In this document: in pieces, positions 1 through 7,820 of the stretch | Numbering within the stretch: the stretch's first letter is position 1 | Layout of the letters: each line of letters starts with the position of its first letter | Source of the DNA: Streptomyces scabichelini | GTDB lineage: Bacteria; Actinomycetota; Actinomycetes; Streptomycetales; Streptomycetaceae | DNA length: 34,766 nt | Assembly (NCBI RefSeq): GCF_011045015.1 | Contig: NZ_JAAKZY010000105.1 | Location: 1-34,766 of the forward strand | Reading direction: 5' to 3' | Notes under the pieces: generated by a model | The model's database searches: none | What the model was told of the DNA's origin: nothing | What the model saw: only the letters and a program-made list of their open reading frames with translations | Position numbers and translations under genes: made by a program

Positions 1-1
1 C

Positions 2-601
2 CCGTACGCCACCCACCCCCTGCTCTTCGGCCGCCACCGGGTCCGCCGCATGCTGGGCATGCCACACGACGACTGGGACACCCTGGCAGACACCCTGCAC
101 AAGGCCCCGGTGTCCCTGGACGAACTCCACGACCCCAAACGCGTATGGGCCCTGGGCTCCGACAACCCGGCGGAACTCCAGGCCGAGATCGCCCGCCTCC
201 AGTCAGAACTGACGACGGCGAGGGAGGCACTGTCCCGCCCGTTCCCGGTGGCGGTACTGCACTGGCCGGCGGACGAACTGGCCGAACTGCTCGCCGCGTA
301 CCCCTCGTTGGAGGCCGAGTACCCGTCCCACGAGGAGCACCTGGCGACGATAGAGACGTCGCTGCGGGAGCTAGCCGCGTCGGGAACGGGGAACCTGGGC
401 ATCGTGCCGGGCACGGTCCCGTCGTACGAGGCATTCGCGGCGTCGGAACTCGCATCGCCTGCGGACGCGTCGCTGCTGCCGCAGTATGCGACGACGTTGG
501 CGGCCCGGGGGCGGGCGATTCCGTGGCCGCCGCAGCGGGGGACGGCTTGCTGGTGCGGGTCGGGGCGGACGTACGAGGAGTGCCATGGGAACGCCGACTG
601 A
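2..601 (+). CDS. SEC-C motif protein, 5' end outside the window
   Basis: The reading frame is open from base 2, so the start codon lies outside the window; an internal ATG at 50 is possible but the frame before it reads as protein. The C terminus carries a SEC-C zinc-binding motif (CWCGSGRTYEECHG), as found at the end of SecA and of many stand-alone proteins, where it binds zinc and helps contact partners. The middle is acidic and helical, with no catalytic motif I recognise. It converges with the aldehyde dehydrogenase gene; the 130-bp gap holds a 7-bp tandem repeat (GCTAGGT units, about 659-678). Function beyond zinc binding is unknown. Confidence 0.8.
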   Translation, partial: PYATHPLLFGRHRVRRMLGMPHDDWDTLADTLHKAPVSLDELHDPKRVWALGSDNPAELQAEIARLQSELTTAREALSRPFPVAVLHWPADELAELLAAYPSLEAEYPSHEEHLATIETSLRELAASGTGNLGIVPGTVPSYEAFAASELASPADASLLPQYATTLAARGRAIPWPPQRGTACWCGSGRTYEECHGNAD

Positions 602-731
602 CTGACTGACGGCCTGGGGGGCCTGCTGTGGATGAGCCGAGCCCTGGCCTGGTCGCCTGCTAGGTGCTAGGTGCTAGGGGAAGGCACTCCCTCAGCGGCA
701 CGCAGCAGCGTGACCACCTGACCTTTCCCGG

Positions 732-2189
732 TCACAGCACCAGGTCGCCCGGCAAATTGATCGTCTTGTACTCCAGGAACGAGCTGAGTCCCTCGGGCCC
801 GAACTCGCGGCCGATGCCGGATTCCTTGTATCCGCCGAAGGGGGCGGCGAACTCGATCCGGTATCCGTTCAGCGTCAAGGTCCCCGTGCGCACCTGGCGA
901 GCGATGCGCATGGCCCGGTCCAGGTCGTTGGTCCAGACGCTTCCCGACAGGCCGTACTTCGAGTCGTTCGCGATACGGACCGCGTCGTTGTCGTCGTCGA
1001 AGGGGATGACAACGAGCACGGGGCCGAAGATCTCCTCCTGCGCGATGCGCATGGAGCTGTCGACGTCTGCGAAGATCGTCGGTTCGACGTACCAGCCCGT
1101 CGGCTGACTCGCGGGCCGACCGCCGCCGACCGTGATCGTCGCGCCGTCCTGCCGCCCGCCGGCGATGTAGTCCTCGACCCGCCGCCGCTGGCGCTCGGCC
1201 ACCAGCGGGCCGACCTCGGTCGAGGGGTCATCCGGATCGCCGACCCGCAGTGAGGCAGCTGATTGCGAGATCGCGTCCACAACATGCTGGTAGCGGCTGC
1301 GATGAGCGAGGATCCGGGTCTGTGCCAGGCAGTGCTGGCCGGACATCATGATCGCGTACGGCATGAGGGCGGGCACGACGCTGTCGATGTCGGCGTCCTC
1401 GAGGATGATGGCGGGCGACTTCCCGCCGCACTCGAGGGTGACGCGCTTGAACTGCTCGGCGCACAGCGCGCCGATCCGCCGTCCTACGGCGGAGCTGCCC
1501 GTGAAGCTGATCTTGTCGACCAGCGGGTGCCGTACGAGTGCCTCACTGTTCTCCCGGTCGGCGGGCACGATGTTGAGGACACCCGGAGGCAGACCGGCCT
1601 CCATGGCAGCGTCGGCGAGCAGGTAGGCGTCCAAGGGGGTCTCCGGCGCGGGCTTCAGCACGACGGTGCAGCCGGCGATCAGGGCGGGAGCCAGATTCAC
1701 CATCGTCAGGATGAGCGGCGCATTCCACGGCACGATCTGCCCCACGACGCCCACAGGCTCGCGAAGGATCCGCGCGGGACCGCTGAGACCTGCTCGATGC
1801 TGCTCGAAGGGGAACGTGGCGGCAAGTTCCCGGTAGTAGTCCAGAACCATCACGGGAATCGGTGCCTGGAGTTGGTTGGAGAAGCTGATCGGTGAGCCCA
1901 TCTCTGTGGTGATGAGCTGCGCGATCTCGGGGACATGCGCGCGCAGGTACTCGCCGAACGCACCCAGCGCGTCCGCACGCTCCTGCGGAGACATGCGGGG
2001 CCAGGGGCCATCATCGAAGGCGGCGCGCGCCGCGCGTACTGCGCGGTCGATATCGGCAGGCGTCGATGAGGGAGCGGTACCGATCCGCTCCTCCGTGACC
2101 GGAGAGATGACCTCGATCACCTCTTCCGAGGCAGGCGAGACCATGTCCCCGCCGATGAACAGCCGGTCTTGGACTGTGCGGCTGGTCAT
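732..2189 (-). CDS. NAD(P)-dependent aldehyde dehydrogenase
   Basis: A full-length 485-aa aldehyde dehydrogenase that oxidises an aldehyde to the carboxylic acid with NAD(P)+. Visible family landmarks are PWN at 154-156 (oxyanion Asn), VVLKP with cofactor Lys179, the FTGSSAVG Rossmann turn at about 229-236, general base Glu253 in LECGGKSP, and catalytic Cys287 in SGQHC. The length is normal for the superfamily. The ATG at 2189 is preceded by AAAGGAG at good spacing, which supports this start. The substrate cannot be read from the sequence. It is a single cytosolic gene with no clear operon partner; the 240 bp upstream, towards the VOC gene, show no feature I can name. Confidence 0.95.
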   Translation of the reverse strand: MTSRTVQDRLFIGGDMVSPASEEVIEVISPVTEERIGTAPSSTPADIDRAVRAARAAFDDGPWPRMSPQERADALGAFGEYLRAHVPEIAQLITTEMGSPISFSNQLQAPIPVMVLDYYRELAATFPFEQHRAGLSGPARILREPVGVVGQIVPWNAPLILTMVNLAPALIAGCTVVLKPAPETPLDAYLLADAAMEAGLPPGVLNIVPADRENSEALVRHPLVDKISFTGSSAVGRRIGALCAEQFKRVTLECGGKSPAIILEDADIDSVVPALMPYAIMMSGQHCLAQTRILAHRSRYQHVVDAISQSAASLRVGDPDDPSTEVGPLVAERQRRRVEDYIAGGRQDGATITVGGGRPASQPTGWYVEPTIFADVDSSMRIAQEEIFGPVLVVIPFDDDNDAVRIANDSKYGLSGSVWTNDLDRAMRIARQVRTGTLTLNGYRIEFAAPFGGYKESGIGREFGPEGLSSFLEYKTINLPGDLVL

Positions 2190-2414
2190 GACCGCTCCTT
2201 TCGCGGTGCCGAGAAGCGCCCACGCGGATGGCCGTCAGCGAGCCAGGCCAAAGCCGTCACCGCGTGATACTGCCTTCAGCCGACCACGCCCGCCCCTCGC
2301 CCGCGCGCAGGATTCCACCAGACGAAGGACCGATGCCGTGGCGACCCGCGAGCAACAACCTGCGAACCTTCTAGGCCACGGCACTGGCTAATCGACCCGA
2401 TCAGCCATCAGTTC

Positions 2415-2447
2415 TTCTTCAGCTCTTCTTCAGCTCTTCTTCAGCTC
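2415..2447. repeat. Three perfect 11-bp tandem units at the end of the VOC gene
   Basis: TTCTTCAGCTC occurs three times without a mismatch at 2415-2425, 2426-2436 and 2437-2447. On the minus strand the unit is GAGCTGAAGAA. The array spans the stop codon of the VOC gene. Eleven is not a multiple of three, so each extra unit shifts the frame. Confidence 0.95.
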
Positions 2448-2876
2448 CTCGGCGAGCATCACAAGGATGCCGCTGGGACCGCGGACGTACGTGAGCTTGT
2501 AGACGTCCTCATAGGTCGCCACACCGCGAAGCGGACGGCATCCGTGCTTTGCGGCCGTCTCAAGGGCTGCGTCGATGTCGTCGACTGAGAAGGCGACGCG
2601 ATGCATGCCAATCTCGTTGGGACGAGTGGGCTCCGACTCGATCGCTTCGGGATGGATGTACTCGAAGAGCTCAAGGCGACCGTGACCGTCCGGCGTCTGG
2701 AGCATCGCGATTTTGGCGTGATTGCCATCAAGGCCGACGGCGGTGTCGGTCCACTCACCACTGACCGTGTCACGGCCGACGACCGTGAGGCCGAGGTCGG
2801 TGAAAAAGGAGATCGCTGCTTCGAGGTCGCGAACGGCAATGCCGACGTTCTCCAGTTTGATGGCCATGCGCTGCAT
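2430..2876 (-). CDS. VOC-family (glyoxalase/bleomycin-resistance fold) protein
   Basis: A single-domain vicinal-oxygen-chelate protein of about 148 aa with paired beta-alpha-beta-beta-beta modules. The opening MAIKLENVGIAVRDLE and the closing YVRGPSGILVMLAEEL are typical of the family. Members bind a metal or small ligand and act in lyase, dioxygenase or drug-binding roles; the specific role here cannot be told. The frame is open up to 2969, but the upstream residues do not look like the family, so I choose the ATG at 2876 (alternative 2867). The C terminus was altered by the 11-bp repeat: it now ends EELKKS, while one repeat unit would give EELKKN with a stop at 2408. Confidence 0.85.
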   Translation of the reverse strand: MQRMAIKLENVGIAVRDLEAAISFFTDLGLTVVGRDTVSGEWTDTAVGLDGNHAKIAMLQTPDGHGRLELFEYIHPEAIESEPTRPNEIGMHRVAFSVDDIDAALETAAKHGCRPLRGVATYEDVYKLTYVRGPSGILVMLAEELKKS

Positions 2877-3003
2877 GCTACCGAGCCGGGCCGACCGGGT
2901 GTTTCCGGCAAGGACGCAGCCGAGTAGCAGGGCATCGTCGAGGTCGACTAGTTCTACTTGTCGCCCCACTTGGTCCGGAGTTCAACTGAGTGAGGAGTTT
3001 CAA

Positions 3004-3072
3004 GGCTCTGTCCGCAGTTCCGTGAATCCCCAGGTCAGCGGAGTGAGCGACGGATCGTTTCGGCAGAGTATG
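3004..3072. repeat. Solo ISL3-type IS end, perfect inverted copy of 6337-6405
   Basis: These 69 bp match the reverse complement of 6337-6405 base for base. They begin with the terminal GGCTCTGTCCGCAG, and the copy stops just short of where the transposase start codon would lie. This is the promoter-side end of a second ISL3 copy in the opposite orientation, with the rest missing. Together the two ends face outwards around the MarR, NmrA-like and transposase genes. Confidence 0.9.
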
Positions 3073-3087
3073 ATGCTCCTATTGGTG

Positions 3088-3198
3088 TCAAGCGGCGTTG
3101 AGCCATTGCCGGTAGGCGGTGGCGAGTTCGTAGTTGGGGCGGGTTCCTCGTTCGATTTCGCTGATCCGGGCGGGGACCGTTCCGAGGTGGTTGGCGGC
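3088..3198 (-). pseudogene. C-terminal fragment, probably of a transposase
   Basis: On the minus strand about 36 codons read AANHLGTVPARISEIERG, then a segment ending YRQWLNAA and a TGA at 3088-3090. Small HTH-like tails of this form (ISxIERG ... YRxWL) occur at the C terminus of some actinobacterial transposases, but I cannot name the family with certainty. There is no start codon or N-terminal domain. It lies between the solo ISL3 end and the MarR gene, so it is best read as debris from another element. Confidence 0.45.
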
Positions 3199-3244
3199 CC
3201 GCGACGAGTAGGCTGATCGTTCGTCATCGGACGGGGAGGCCGGC

Positions 3245-3685
3245 GTGGACTATGGCGACAAGCTCTTCTGGCTCTCGGTTGTGATTCAACGCAAGTACGC
3301 GCAGATCTGCGCCGAGTTCGACCTGACCCCCTCGCAGGCCACGCTGATCTGCGCAGTCAGGAACGAGCCGCGGCAGATGGCTGACCTCGCCGCGTCGTTG
3401 GGTATGACCAAGAACGCATTGAGCCAGCTGGTCGATCGCACCGCGCAGCGCGAGTTGGTCGGCCGGGCAAGCTCGGCGCAGGACCGACGGGTCATCATGC
3501 TCAGTGCGACGCCCACAGGGAAGGTGCTCGCCGAGGCCGTTTACGCCGAGGTCGCCAAGCGCCTGCCCGAGATCGCGAGGAACCTCGACGCCGACGACCA
3601 GCGCGACTTCGAGCGCGTGGCCACCGCCATCGTGGACACCTCGGACCTCTCTTCGCCCACCTCGAACCAACCCATCACACCGTGA
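3245..3685 (+). CDS. MarR-family transcriptional regulator
   Basis: A 146-aa winged-helix regulator of normal MarR length. The DNA-binding core runs from about residue 30 (LTPSQATLICAV) through recognition helix MTKNALSQLVDRT to the wing, where QDRRVIMLSATPTG carries the conserved Asp-Arg signature. Flanking helices would form the dimer interface. The start is GTG at 3245 with GGGGA upstream. The next gene, NmrA-like, begins 83 bp downstream behind a promoter with two palindromic sites, a usual arrangement for a MarR repressor and its target. The inducing ligand is unknown. The gene is inside the block bounded by 69-bp inverted repeats, which suggests it moved with the IS. Confidence 0.93.
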   Translation: MDYGDKLFWLSVVIQRKYAQICAEFDLTPSQATLICAVRNEPRQMADLAASLGMTKNALSQLVDRTAQRELVGRASSAQDRRVIMLSATPTGKVLAEAVYAEVAKRLPEIARNLDADDQRDFERVATAIVDTSDLSSPTSNQPITP

Positions 3686-3705
3686 GGTCCCGCTACACCC
3701 GCACC

Positions 3706-3750
3706 TTGACGTAGTTCACGCCATGAACTAATTTCGTTCATGCCGTGAAC
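3706..3750 (+). promoter_or_regulatory. Promoter with two palindromic operators before the NmrA-like gene
   Basis: A -35 box TTGACG (3706-3711) and -10 box TAATTT (3729-3734) are 17 bp apart. Palindrome GTTCACGCCATGAAC (3714-3728) fills the spacer and palindrome GTTCATGCCGTGAAC (3736-3750) starts 2 bp after the -10 box. Their centres are 22 bp apart, two helical turns, and together they form a larger 17-bp-arm inverted repeat with one mismatch around a 7-bp centre. A dimer on each site would block RNA polymerase. The MarR protein encoded just upstream is the obvious candidate; that link is inference. Confidence 0.85.
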
Positions 3751-3768
3751 TAGTGAAGGGTGGCAGCG

Positions 3769-4659
3769 ATGAGCACACAGACGACCGGCACGATCGCAGT
3801 CTTCGGCGCGACGGGGCAACAGGGCGGGGCGGTGGTCGACGCGCTGCTGGACCACAAGGCGCGGGTGCGGGCTTTGGTCCGCAACCCGCAGTCCGACCGG
3901 GCTCAGGCGCTGGCCGCCCGCGGCGTCGAGCTGGCGGCCATCCGGGCCGACGACCCGGCGTCGCTGGCCGCCGCGCTGGCGACGGTCGAGGGGTTCTACT
4001 TCATGACCCCGGAGGCGAACAGCCTCGAAGAGGTCGAGGCGGAGATCCGCATCGGTACCGCGCTCGTCGACGCGGCGGTCGAGGCGGGCGTCCCGCACGT
4101 CGTGTTCAACTCGGTCTGCGGAGCGGACCGGGAGTCGGGTGTGCCGCACCACGACTCGAAGCACTGGATCGAGGAGCACCTGAGGAAGTCCGGCCTGAGG
4201 GCCGCGATGGTTCGCGCGACCGCCTTCATGGAGAACTTCGCGAGCGTGATGGCACCGAGCCTGGAGCATGGGGAGATCGTGCTGAGGCTGCCGCTGCCAG
4301 AGGACGTCGCCCTGAAGATGATCTCAGTCAGGGACATCGGCCGGGTCGCCGCCGCGCTCCTGCTCGACACCGCGGAGGCGCCCGGCGGAGCCGTCGAGCT
4401 CGTCGGCGACGAGCTGACGGGCCCCCAGATCGCCGCGGCGTTCGGCGCGCGCGCCGGGCTCCCGGCACGGTACGAGGCCCTCCCGTTGAGCGTGCTTCCC
4501 AGCGACCTCGACAGGGCGATGTTCCGCGAGTTCGCGGAGGCGGCGGAATACCCTTCGGATCTTGCGGTGGTGCGGGCGATCGAGCCGGCCACCCTGGACC
4601 TGGCCGAGTGGATCCGATCCACCGGCTGGACCGCGCCCACAAACGTGGCTGGTTCCTGA
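3769..4659 (+). CDS. NmrA-like NAD(P)-binding oxidoreductase
   Basis: A 296-aa atypical short-chain dehydrogenase of the NmrA/QOR2 type. The N-terminal Rossmann motif is GATGQQGG (residues 13-20), followed by ALVRN, where Arg suggests NADP(H) preference. The later segments (VPHVVFNSVCGA, ISVRDIGRVAAALL) match the family. Members are either quinone or aldehyde reductases or redox-sensing regulators, and the sequence does not decide between them. I chose ATG 3769 because GAAGGG lies 8 bp before it; GTG at 3760 is in frame but has no ribosome site. It follows the MarR gene, with the double operator between them, so expression is probably derepressed by the MarR ligand. Confidence 0.9.
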   Translation: MSTQTTGTIAVFGATGQQGGAVVDALLDHKARVRALVRNPQSDRAQALAARGVELAAIRADDPASLAAALATVEGFYFMTPEANSLEEVEAEIRIGTALVDAAVEAGVPHVVFNSVCGADRESGVPHHDSKHWIEEHLRKSGLRAAMVRATAFMENFASVMAPSLEHGEIVLRLPLPEDVALKMISVRDIGRVAAALLLDTAEAPGGAVELVGDELTGPQIAAAFGARAGLPARYEALPLSVLPSDLDRAMFREFAEAAEYPSDLAVVRAIEPATLDLAEWIRSTGWTAPTNVAGS

Positions 4660-4723
4660 GCCTCCGGCCGCGATGAACGCCCCGCGATCGTGCCCACGGT
4701 CTCGGCGCTCTGGGCACGTCAAC

Positions 4724-6405
4724 GTCCGCAGTTCCGTGAATCTCATGGCTGGGTGAGGATCCGCACCCTAAGAAGTTCGAATGAGGCTCGGCCGTACATA
4801 GCTCGCTTGAGTGTTTTCACCCGGTTTACGTGTCCCTCGACGACCCCAGAGCTCCAGGACAGGGTCAGACCGGCGGTCACCGCGTCGAGGTCCTGGCGGA
4901 GGAAGCCGGCGCAGCCCTTCATGGGCTTCGGTGCGTCCTGCTCGGCATGCCGGATCCACTCCAGCAGCAGGTATCCGCGCTGGTGACGGACCAGGTCGGC
5001 GAACGCCCGAGCGAGATCGCAGGCTCGGGTGATGTCGGGGCAGGCGAGCCGGACTTGAAGGAGTCGCTCGTCCTGGCTGTCGGTGAGCGTCTCCCGGGGC
5101 CGCATGATCCACGAGGTGATCTTGCGAGGGCTCGGGATTTCGGCCCGGAGCGGTTCGGCGGTGCCCGCGCGGAGGGCGGCGAGGTGTTTGCGGACAACCT
5201 GGCGGCTGCCGCGGTAGCCGCGGGCCTGGATCTCCAGGAACAGTCGGGTGCCGCTGACCTGTCCTTGTGCTTCGGTAAAACGGGCGTTGAGATATGCCTT
5301 GAACGGTTCCAGGACGCCGTTGGGGCGGCGCTCGCGGGCGGAGGCCAGCAGCTCGTCGAGGTCGGTGTCGCGAAAGCGGCGCACGGTCTTGCGGTCGAGG
5401 TTCAGACGGCGGGCGATGGCGCTGATCGTCCAGCGTTTCTCCAGCAGGCGGTTGACGTCCTCGTAGCGGTAGCGGGTGCGTTCGATGATCTGGGTGCGGG
5501 GCAGTTCCGCGGGTGGTAACAGCATCGGGGGCGGTTCCGACACCTTGGTCAATGTCTCCTCCTTGGCGCGTTTGCGCAGGCAGTCGCGGTGCTGGTGGCA
5601 GGTCTTCTCCACCGCCGCGGACAGGTTCTGCAACAGATGCCAGCGATCAGCGACTTCCAGGGCATGAGGGGCGGCTTCCCTGACCTCCTTGGTGTAGGCG
5701 GTGGCCCGGTCGCGGCAGATGATCTCGGCACCGGGATGCTCGGTGAGCCAGGCCGCGAACGTCTCCGAAGTGCGGTCGGGCAGTACATCCACGACCCTGC
5801 CGGCCTCGACGTCGACCAGCACAGTGCCGTAGGTGCAGCCCTTGCGGAAGGCGAATTCGTCGACGCCCAGCACCCGCGGCGCACGGTCCGGCACCGTCAA
5901 CAGCCTGAGCAGCCGGGTCCGGCCCGCGGCCAGCCGCAGACGGCGGCACAACCGCGCGGCTGGACGTCCGCCCAGTTCCACCGCGATCGACCGCAGCCAG
6001 ACTGTCAGTCCGGTGCTGGAGCGGCGGTGCCGCTCGGACAGGCCCGGCACCTGCTCGACGAACGTCTTGCGGGAACAGTTCTTCCGGTCGCAGAAGTACC
6101 GGCGGACCCGCAGCCGGACTATGACCCGGCGAGATCCCAACGGCCTTTCATTCAGGGCGCGTTGGTACGTGCTGTGTATGCGCCTCGCCTGTTTCCGGCA
6201 GTCCGGGCATCGGCCTGGGCGAGCGGTGGACACCGCCTCCACGACGAGGACGTCGGAGGAGTCGCTGACGCGCTCCACTCGCACATCGATCCCGGGAAAC
6301 AGCACAGCCTCGACCGTCTTACTCGCCATGCCGGGACATACTCTGCCGAAACGATCCGTCGCTCACTCCGCTGACCTGGGGATTCACGGAACTGCGGACA
6401 GAGCC
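4724..6405 (-). mobile_element. ISL3-family insertion sequence
   Basis: About 1.68 kb with one transposase gene. The right end (6405 inwards) starts GGCTCTGTCCGCAGTTCCGTG. The left end shares GTCCGCAGTTCCGTGAATC (4724-4742), and the transposase stop codon abuts it. The outermost six bases of the left end are GTCAAC rather than GGCTCT, so that end is damaged or replaced. I found no matching 8-bp target duplication; instead an 11-mer, GCGCTCTGGGC, occurs on both sides at 4705-4715 and 6410-6420, offset from the ends. Confidence 0.85.
4743..6329 (-). CDS. ISL3-family transposase
   Basis: A 528-aa transposase of normal ISL3 length. An N-terminal zinc-finger-like module has Cys pairs CPDC and a later CDRKNC, with RRY before it. 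HTH regions follow, and then the DDE catalytic core. The core starts at VLGVDEFAFRKG (first Asp), continues with IICRDRATAY (second Asp) and ends with the usual late Glu near SSGVVEGHVNRVKTLKR, the family's closing signature. The enzyme appears intact, so it could act on its own ends and on the solo end at 3004. The start is ATG 6329, close inside the right terminal repeat. Nothing suggests a frameshift. Confidence 0.95.
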   Translation of the reverse strand: MASKTVEAVLFPGIDVRVERVSDSSDVLVVEAVSTARPGRCPDCRKQARRIHSTYQRALNERPLGSRRVIVRLRVRRYFCDRKNCSRKTFVEQVPGLSERHRRSSTGLTVWLRSIAVELGGRPAARLCRRLRLAAGRTRLLRLLTVPDRAPRVLGVDEFAFRKGCTYGTVLVDVEAGRVVDVLPDRTSETFAAWLTEHPGAEIICRDRATAYTKEVREAAPHALEVADRWHLLQNLSAAVEKTCHQHRDCLRKRAKEETLTKVSEPPPMLLPPAELPRTQIIERTRYRYEDVNRLLEKRWTISAIARRLNLDRKTVRRFRDTDLDELLASARERRPNGVLEPFKAYLNARFTEAQGQVSGTRLFLEIQARGYRGSRQVVRKHLAALRAGTAEPLRAEIPSPRKITSWIMRPRETLTDSQDERLLQVRLACPDITRACDLARAFADLVRHQRGYLLLEWIRHAEQDAPKPMKGCAGFLRQDLDAVTAGLTLSWSSGVVEGHVNRVKTLKRAMYGRASFELLRVRILTQP

Positions 6406-6519
6406 CGGCGCGCTCTGGGCGGAGCAGAAGAGGGCCTCATCGACATTCTCCAGGGCATGCATGACCTGCGCGTCGCCATCGGCGATGTGGCCGGGCAGGA
6501 GGACGAAGAAGATCGCTAG
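6406..6519 (+). pseudogene. 3' fragment of an unidentified gene at the IS right flank
   Basis: Right after the IS end, 37 codons run in a frame with very GC-rich third positions, ending GDVAGQEDEEDR and TAG at 6517-6519. The acidic tail and codon pattern look like the true end of a protein gene, cut off at the IS boundary. The matching 5' part was not found in the window. The product is not recognised. Confidence 0.4.
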
Positions 6520-6593
6520 GCACAGTCCAACGGATCATGTGACCGTTCCGCGATCCGGCTATGGCTTCGGGCGTGAGCTGCTCCGATATAGGC

Positions 6594-6627
6594 GTGGCGG
6601 GAGCCACGGCCAAGTAACTCCCGCCAC
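6594..6627. terminator. Perfect 10-bp hairpin, possible terminator
   Basis: GTGGCGGGAG (6594-6603) and CTCCCGCCAC (6618-6627) pair without mismatch around a 14-nt loop. There is no T-run, as is common for Streptomyces terminators. It lies about 75 bp after the stop of the gene fragment that ends at 6519. Confidence 0.5.
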
Positions 6628-7009
6628 CTGTCCGTGTCCTCATGGAAAGGACAACACGGCCACCTTGCCTCGCAAATCACGAGGCCCTCCGCGCTGGAGC
6701 GGCAGCCCTTCGCAGCCGTCACCCGGTCGGCGGAACCATTGCCGTGCTTGGCGGGCTGCCTGGTCGCCGAGGTGCGGGGGCGAGGCGGACGGTCCAAGGG
6801 CGCAGGCGGATACGCAGGGGCGGGGTCGGTGGAGGTGGCGGGCGTTTGGGTTCGCGCCAGTCCGCCACCGGTTTCGTCAGCCGGCGCGTCATCAGGGCCA
6901 TGACGCTCCAGGCCAGATGCGCCTCGGCGTGCTGGGGAAATACCTCGGGCCGACTCCGCGTACGGCGGCGAACTGGTTACCTGGGCGAAGAACCGCCTCC
7001 GCTTCACTC

Positions 7010-7243
7010 TCACTCGGCAGGTGCGTCTTCTTGGACGAGGTGGCCCGCACCGGGGATTGGCTCAAGTCGCGCGCCTGGGATTCGGGCGGCGAGCTCCCGT
7101 CCCTTGGCCACGGGGATCCAGGTGTCGTCTTGGCCCCAGCACCCCAGCGTCGGGAAGCCGACTCGCAGACCGGCGGGATCTCTGAGCTCGATGCCGTCTC
7201 GCTGGTCTGGCCAAGCCTCGCGTCCCGTGTGGACGCGGACCAA
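7010..7243 (-). pseudogene. C-terminal fragment of an alpha/beta hydrolase
   Basis: The minus-strand frame contains PTLGCWGQDDTWIPVAKG, GRELAARIPGARLE and IPGAGHLVQEDAPAE. This is the end of an alpha/beta hydrolase, with the late catalytic Asp in WGQDD and the catalytic His in GAGHLVQE. The nucleophile-elbow half is absent, and the upstream residues no longer match the fold. The stop at 7010 falls before the usual final helix, so both ends are damaged. Its intact relative in the window is the hydrolase at 34077-34766. Confidence 0.7.
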
Positions 7244-7259
7244 CGTCGGCTGCGGCAGG

Positions 7260-7820
7260 ATGACCGCTGTGAACCCCTTCGAGCGCCTTCTTCACGCCCT
7301 GGATGGGGCGGGCCTCTGGCGCGATGTCTCGACCGATAAGACGCGCGCGCTCATCCGGAGGCTCATGTCCGGCCAGGACGCGGCTTGGGCGTCTGGTGGC
7401 GCCTGGCGTGCTGACGGTGAAGACCTTGCCGACGGTGATGTCGAGGTGTGGCTGCGCGGCATGGCGGCACCACTCAACGATTGTGGGGTCGACCTGACGG
7501 TCGCGACCGACTCAGGTCCGTTCGATGAGGGCCTGGCCCGCTACACAGTGACGGTGAACGGCACTGCACTCAACCTGTACACCGTCGACCCGGCTGACCC
7601 GCGCGTGCCGTTGACCGATGACCCGTGGATGGACTGCACCGTCGAGCCTGCCGCCGAGGTGAACCGGCTACTCCACGCGGCCGGAAGCGACCGCCGCATT
7701 GCGCTGTTCTGGCCGGGCGGCAATGACGGGTTCTCTGTGCTCGGCCCCGAGAGCGTTCTACACCAGGCTGCTGCGGCAACCTCAGCAGTCGACGGGGCGT
7801 CTGCCTTCATTGTCCCCTAA
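7260..7820 (+). CDS. Hypothetical protein, 186 aa
   Basis: I do not recognise this protein. It starts at ATG 7260 (MTAVNPFERLLHALDGAGLW) with GGCAGG just before, and the frame has typical Streptomyces codon use. It is soluble, acidic, and appears alpha/beta, with no membrane segment or catalytic motif. The late segment RIALFWPGGNDGFSVLGP is the most distinctive. The frame is open further upstream to 6642, but that part is non-coding in character. It overlaps the next gene by about 11 bp, so the two are probably translated together. Confidence 0.75.
   Translation: MTAVNPFERLLHALDGAGLWRDVSTDKTRALIRRLMSGQDAAWASGGAWRADGEDLADGDVEVWLRGMAAPLNDCGVDLTVATDSGPFDEGLARYTVTVNGTALNLYTVDPADPRVPLTDDPWMDCTVEPAAEVNRLLHAAGSDRRIALFWPGGNDGFSVLGPESVLHQAAAATSAVDGASAFIVP

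Larger units (their letters stand above)
6520..7259. other. Gene-tail region without an intact gene
   Basis: No complete gene is convincing here. Besides the hairpin at 6594-6627 and the hydrolase fragment at 7010-7243, the minus strand between about 6960 and 6719 reads like a protein tail (EAHLAWSVMALMTRRLT followed by a proline-rich segment and a stop). I cannot assign this to a family. The stretch looks like several truncated genes joined together. Confidence 0.5.

Noticed and set aside
3753..4676. Arg/Gly-rich 307-aa frame over the NmrA-like gene
   Set aside because: It is an out-of-frame shadow of the real gene, which has a clear Rossmann motif and ribosome site.
4830..6519. Long plus-strand frames opposite the transposase
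   Set aside because: They are antisense shadows of the ISL3 transposase, caused by high GC at third positions.
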